The notes beneath the pieces were generated by a model. It did no database searches. It was not told where the DNA came from and saw only the letters and a list, made by a program, of their open reading frames with translations. A program made the translations under genes and the position numbers. Positions 59,901 through 64,000 of a stretch of DNA of 64,000 nt are shown here, in pieces. The stretch is from contig NC_134467.1 of NCBI RefSeq assembly GCF_047948215.1, positions 38,415,020-38,479,019 of the forward strand, read 5' to 3'. This stretch comes from Lycorma delicatula. Taxonomy: Eukaryota; Arthropoda; Insecta; Hemiptera; Fulgoridae. The first letter of the stretch is position 1; each line of letters starts with the position of its first letter.

Positions 59901-60070
59901 AATGTAAAGATAGCAAGAATTGGTAACACTGTACCTACTCCTGCAACTACTCTCCAATGAAGACTACGACCAGCTGCATAAACTAATAAAATACCCAGTG
60001 CATATGATGCACTTGTCATGCTTGAAAATAATCCTCGTAATTTTGGTTCAGATATTTCACTAATTAAAAC
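56133..60070 (-). CDS. Facilitated trehalose/sugar transporter (MFS, Tret1-like), 3' part of gene
   Basis: Two - strand exons, 60070-59801 and 56987-56133, join in phase 0 into 374 codons ending at TGA 56135-56133. The product is the C-terminal two thirds of a 12-TM plasma-membrane sugar facilitator moving trehalose or hexose. Seen: EISEPKLRG after TM4, two TM segments, FFLPESPVWLVNKDRP (PESP-x-WL motif), a long cytoplasmic loop, then six TM segments. Also seen are LLKLGRRKIG, MMIGEVLPSSVRG and the FLPETRDRPLTQIEEYF signature (PET-x-G type). The two exons are uninterrupted. N-terminal exons (TM1-4) are not found to 64000 and must lie further 5'. Confidence 0.87.
56988..57409. other. Sugar transporter intron, AT-rich, no feature recognised
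   Basis: No ORF or repeat was recognised. Confidence 0.4.
57410..57722. repeat. Foldback/MITE element, second copy of the 2501-2934 family
   Basis: The left end TACTTGCATATTAACGCCAC and the mirrored right end share the CAGCTACAG, ACAAAGTAGTCAAT and GGATTTC-GTGGA words with the copy in ICE2 intron 1. A GGTTAGCGAGCGTAGGTTA motif is also shared. It is 313 bp and nearly palindromic over its whole length. It lies in the transporter intron. Confidence 0.78.
57723..59800. other. Sugar transporter intron remainder, no feature recognised
   Basis: About 2 kb of AT-rich sequence. The 59726-59800 open frame is read-through of the exon into the intron. Confidence 0.4.
59801..60070 (-). CDS. Sugar transporter internal exon
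   Basis: The acceptor is TTTTTCAG before GTTTTAATT and the donor is GTAAGT after GAACTTAAA, phase 0 on both sides, 90 codons. It carries ISEISEPKLRGLFSSMTSAS through LLLLRGGNELK, covering TM5-TM6. Confidence 0.9.
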
Positions 60071-60389
60071 CTGAAAAAGAAAAAATTAATAATAATAATA
60101 ATAAAAAATATATATATTATTAACTGAAATTAATATTTTTATTCATATTATTCCTCTGTACTGATAAATTATACTTTAAATTCTATTAAATTAAATCACC
60201 TAGTACAGAATATTGAAGTATGACATATATCTTTTCTTAATTTTTTTACTATTTTAGTACTTTGATGGGATTTTGCACCTTCACTCATGATTGAAATGTT
60301 TAATTAAACTGTATTAAAAATACTAAAATAATTAAAATTATGTATTAATTTATTGTATTAGCACCATTCATATATCCCAGAACTATTTA

Positions 60390-61646
60390 GTGTGCCATAA
60401 AATAATGGTGGGGTTTTAAGTTATTATTATAGCTTTAGAATTAAGCATTATAGAGAAATGAACTGTACATTAAATGAAAAAGAAACGCTCTACATTTATG
60501 TGTACGAAAGCTAGTGCGTGCACGTTGTGTTTCCAGTACTTGCAAGCATCACATGGATGTTAGTCATTTAAGTTTGCGGTGCAGAGGAAGGTTCAGTGCA
60601 AATTGTGGCTTGCTACATTTGAGTCAATTAAACATATTAGGCGTGAATACCATCAAGAACCCCCATGAAAATAACATTCGGCGATGGGACAAACAACTCA
60701 AAGAAACAAGCGCAGCCTACTGAAGCAAACACGTCCAGGGTAGCCATCAGTGTCTGATGAAACGAAGCAGTGCAAACAAGTTTCTTGTGTAGCCTGAACA
60801 AATCTGTGCGAAAGTGTTCTAGACATTCCTAAAACAATTGTTCACAATGTGTTAAAAAGACAGTTACATTTCACTGCATACAAAGTTCAGGCATTACAAC
60901 AACTTCACAGAACAAAGTGAATCAATTTGATTTTGCTGTAGATTTTCTGGATAGGTTAGAACAGGATGATGATTCTTTAAACAAGTCCATTTTCATTAAT
61001 GAAGCAACATTTTATGTTTCTGGACGAGTTCATCAGCATATAATGTTCACATACGGGGTACTGAATCTTCATATGCTATGACAGTGAAAAAGTGAATTGT
61101 GTGGTGCCCTATTGGATGAGACAATTGGCCCCTTCTTTTTTGCTGAAAAAAAAAATAATGGGGAACATTTTCCTGAATATATTAGAAGGATATGCAGCAT
61201 CCCACAATACCATAGACAGAGCTCCTCCACATTTTGTCGCAATCATGCAGGATTTTATTGATGAAACATTTTCTCAGTGATGGGTCGGACAAGAAGGGTA
61301 GATTGCCTGGCCCCCCACACTCTCCAGCCTTATACGAATGGATATTTTATTTTTGGGGTAATGTAAAAACACAAGTGTATTCAAGTTCAAAGTCTGGATC
61401 ATTTAAAAGAAATGATCACTGAAGTTGTTCCTTCTATCAAGCCACATGTTCTCTGCCATGTATGGCAAGAGACTGAATATCATCTTGATGTTTGCAGGAC
61501 AATTAAGGGAGCATACATCAAAATCTATTGAACAGGTAAGAAACTTGGACTGTTCCTCTTTTATTTAACACATGGTTCATCTCTCTACAATGCTTTGTTC
61601 TGAAGTTATAATCATTTAAAACCCCACTGTTATTTTATGGACACAA
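60390..61646 (+). mobile_element. DUF4817-type Tc1/mariner transposon, another subfamily, decayed
   Basis: The TIRs GTGTGCCATAAAATAATGG and complement of CCACTGTTATTTTATGGAC are flanked by TA. The + strand has NNIRRWDKQLKETSAAY (HTH linker), IVHNVLKRQLHFTAYKVQAL-like, FINEATFYVSG-like (60995-61020), a GPFFFAEK-like block near 61130, DFIDETFSQ and PHSPAL. It ends with WQETEYHLDVCRTIKGAYIKI-like sequence at 61467-61530. Stops and frameshifts are throughout. Confidence 0.72.
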
Positions 61647-62684
61647 TAAATATATATATTGTGTATATATATATATATATATATAACCAAATATTTGTAT
61701 CAAATTTCACCATTTTTCGTCGCTGGGTTTTCTAGATAGGAGACAAAAACTGTTCAGAAATAATGTGCATATCCCCCAACCCTAAATCTGATCAACTTGA
61801 AATGTTGGAATTTGAAATAACTTACTTAGCACTTTTATTGTACTAAAGTTCAATTTTAAATGATCAAAATGCAAAAAACTGTTGTAAAAACAACTATCTC
61901 CAGTTTTGAATTTTGTTCAAAATTTAATTCCGTCTATGCCTTGTATATAGAATTTTTTTTAACCATTTGCAAAGAATTTACATTCAACCAGTTTAGGAAA
62001 TATTAGTAAAATTACAAGCCAACACACATTTGTAAATATAAAAATCTGGAAATTTCTATAACTTTTTTTTTTGTTTTTTTTATATTGAAACATCTATATT
62101 TACAAAAACTCTGATAACCAACATTTTAGCTAATTCCTACACTTTCACTTTACAATTTTGCTGCTGCATCAGCAATATTTAAGAATATTAAATATTTATT
62201 ATATCTATAAATTATATTATATTTAAATAAATCTACAAAAATATCTTATTTATATAAAAATACATTTACTTTTTCTTAACCTTTAATTAATACTTAAAAA
62301 GTTTATCTCTTATAATTCATATAAACACCTTAGAAATAATTCTTAAGTACAATGATGATACTTGAAACTCTAAATTTATAATAAATATGTTGTTAGGTGA
62401 AAACTACTTGTAACGTAGTCATATTTTAGATTGTTTGTTTGTTCAATAAGCACTTGATCTGATATAATTTTAAATTATAATTGCTGGGATATTAAGTGTT
62501 TATATAAAATTTTTATCTGGGTAAGAGAAATTTTCTTAATGTTAAAATGTCAAGTTAATTACTTAGTTTTAAAATTATATATAGGTTTTTTCAAACAATT
62601 ATAAAAATTCTACATTTGACCTATATGCATATTTAATATTAAATTTGTGAGCCAATGAAGAGGTTAACTTTCATTTTTACTTTC
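61647..62684. other. Transporter 5' intron, AT-rich
   Basis: It contains a (TA)n tract at about 61660-61685. No gene, RNA or repeat was recognised. Confidence 0.4.
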
Positions 62685-63235
62685 CTGTCTAGTGCTGTAG
62701 CAGAGCTATAGCTTTAGAAAGGAAAGTATTGTTGTAATCATCCAATATGAGCATATGCAACCCATCGGGTTGGTCTAGTGGTTAACGCGTCTTCCCAAAT
62801 CAGCTGATTTGGAAGTCGAGAGTTCCAGCATTCAAGTCCTAGTAAAGCCAGTTATTTTTACACGGATTTGAATACTAGATCATGGATACTGGTGTTCTTT
62901 GGTGGTTGGGTTTCAATTAACCACACATCTCAGGAATGGTCGAACTGAGACTGTACAAGACTACACTTCGTTTACACTCATACATATCATTCTCATTCAT
63001 CCTCTGAAGAATTATCTAAACGGTAGTTACCGGAGACTAAACAGGAAAAAAGAAATAATATGAGCATTTGCAGTTTTCACCAGATCTTGACATTTTGACA
63101 CCTAAAGAACCCAAAAAACCAGATGGAAATTTTCCAGGAATTAATGTACGTGTGTGTGTTCGGTCTTGCACTCCTTATATCACTAAAGCTAGTGGACCAA
63201 TTTTGACATTAAACTTGGCCAGATTACTTCTATAT
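62685..63235 (+). repeat. Unclassified interspersed repeat, split by a SINE
   Basis: It starts TTTACTTTCCTGTCTAGTGC and continues to AATATGAGCAT. After the SINE it resumes GAGCATTTGCAGTTTTCACC and CCAGATGGAAATTTTCCAGG and runs to about 63235. The element is non-coding and its family is unknown. Confidence 0.5.
62756..63056 (+). mobile_element. tRNA-derived SINE, family S2, with TSD
   Basis: The tRNA-like head has A-box TGGTCTAGTGGTTAACGCG and B-box-like GCATTCAAGTCC, followed by a ~200-bp body ending CGGTAGTTACCGGAGACTAA and an A-run. AATATGAGCAT occurs on both sides (about 62745-62755 and 63058-63068), giving an 11-bp target-site duplication. It looks young and well preserved. Confidence 0.85.
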
Positions 63236-63400
63236 GTGCGGCATTGATGCCATTAAATTTTCCATTATGCCATTAAATGGGATATGCAAATGGAATGTTG
63301 TAGTGTGTGAAAATGCCATGCCTGACCGGGATTCAAACTTGGGGCCTCCGGTTGAAAGGCTGAGATGCTACCACTCATGCCATGAATGTTGGCTATACAA
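63236..63400 (-). mobile_element. tRNA-derived SINE, family S1, copy 4
   Basis: On the - strand, the tRNA-like head is at 63400-63310 (complement of CATGCCTGACCGGGATTCAA) and body words such as ATATGCAAATGGAATG lie at 63283-63300. It is the same family as 51662-51820. Confidence 0.7.
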
Positions 63401-63648
63401 TAACAATAGAATTGTGAAAAAGATCAAGGGTTCAGTAAAAAAATTTTGGTGTGATTTGAATCCCTTGATCAAATAACAATTTTATCATAAAAATGATGCT
63501 GTATTTAGAGTATAAAAGTTTTATGAAAAAATAAAAAAACAAAACCAATCTTGGTAAGAATAAAAATTCTAAAGTGTTATTTATTGATAGTTAAATACAA
63601 TGCATAACTACTTTTCAAATGTACATTATCAGGTAATGCATTATTTGG
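63401..63648. other. AT-rich sequence, no feature recognised
   Basis: It includes a direct echo of ATCAAGGGTTCA around 63422 and 63462. No gene is seen. Confidence 0.3.
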
Positions 63649-63972
63649 TTATAGTTAATATACAAAAAACCACTTACCAACAATTCAATTCGATGCATTC
63701 AAGCGTTTTTTGAATTAAATTCCATCTTCAGGAACTCTCATATTCGTCCTATTTATAACATTAATGAAAACTTCACGTAAAATTATAAGAAAATTGCAAT
63801 ATTTACTTAAGACATATGAGTTAGTCATCATATGTTTTAAAATTATGTCAACATAAACGTCCTGTCAATTTGGTGGTCTCTACTGTTGTCCCATAAAATA
63901 TTGAAATACAGTAGTCATATAGTAGAGTTGAATTCAATTGTTGGTAAGCAGTTTTTTTTGTATTAACTATAA
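63649..63972. repeat. Small MITE with ~45-bp inverted ends
   Basis: The left arm TTATAGTTAATATACAAAAA and CCACTTACCAACAATT are mirrored at 63920-63972. The ~230-bp interior is non-coding. It may extend slightly beyond the stated ends. Confidence 0.65.
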
Positions 63973-64000
63973 TTATATACTTATACTCCAACGAGCTATG

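Noticed and set aside
62756..62850. Functional tRNA gene
   Set aside because: It has A and B box words, but the fold is incomplete and it continues into a SINE body with A-tail and TSD.
1..64000. CRISPR array, prokaryotic operon, riboswitch
   Set aside because: Introns, SINEs, LINEs and mariner elements show an insect nuclear genome. No spaced identical repeats were seen.

Overview
This is an AT-rich window from an insect nuclear genome. It has long introns with GT/AG splicing, a very high load of Tc1/mariner transposons, several non-LTR retrotransposon fragments and tRNA-derived SINEs. The SINE and transposase types suggest a hemipteran, but the species is not fixed from the sequence. Most of the window is intronic transposon debris, and only two host genes are supported.

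The first host gene is on the + strand. Sixteen exons between 1844 and 47447 join in phase into one reading frame of about 778 codons. The protein has the C-terminal blocks of Little elongation complex subunit 2 (ICE2/NARG2), a partner in Pol II snRNA gene transcription. Only about 2.3 kb of 45.6 kb is coding. The second host gene is on the - strand and convergent with ICE2. Two exons (56133-56987 and 59801-60070) encode the C-terminal two thirds of a facilitated sugar/trehalose transporter (MFS, Tret1-like); its 5' exons lie beyond the window end.

Layout: 1-1107 is a LINE 3' end. 1844-47447 is ICE2, with introns carrying mariner/Tc1 copies, two Jockey-like LINE 3' ends, another LINE 3' piece on the - strand, a LINE nested in a hAT-like inverted-repeat element, MITE/foldback elements, SINEs and a GC-rich retroposed insert. 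47448-56132 is the intergenic region; it holds an unidentified decayed coding block, an R1-type LINE end, and a mariner split by a short poly-A element with a 12-bp target-site duplication. 56133-64000 is the transporter gene with its own foldback, transposon, SINE and MITE insertions.

The most unusual object is at 14524-14725. It is a 202-bp, roughly 95% identical copy of ICE2 intron-6 end plus most of exon 7, lying inside a mariner element in ICE2 intron 4, far upstream of the real exon 7. No CRISPR array, operon, rRNA or intact tRNA gene is seen, and nothing amounts to a convincing new biological system.
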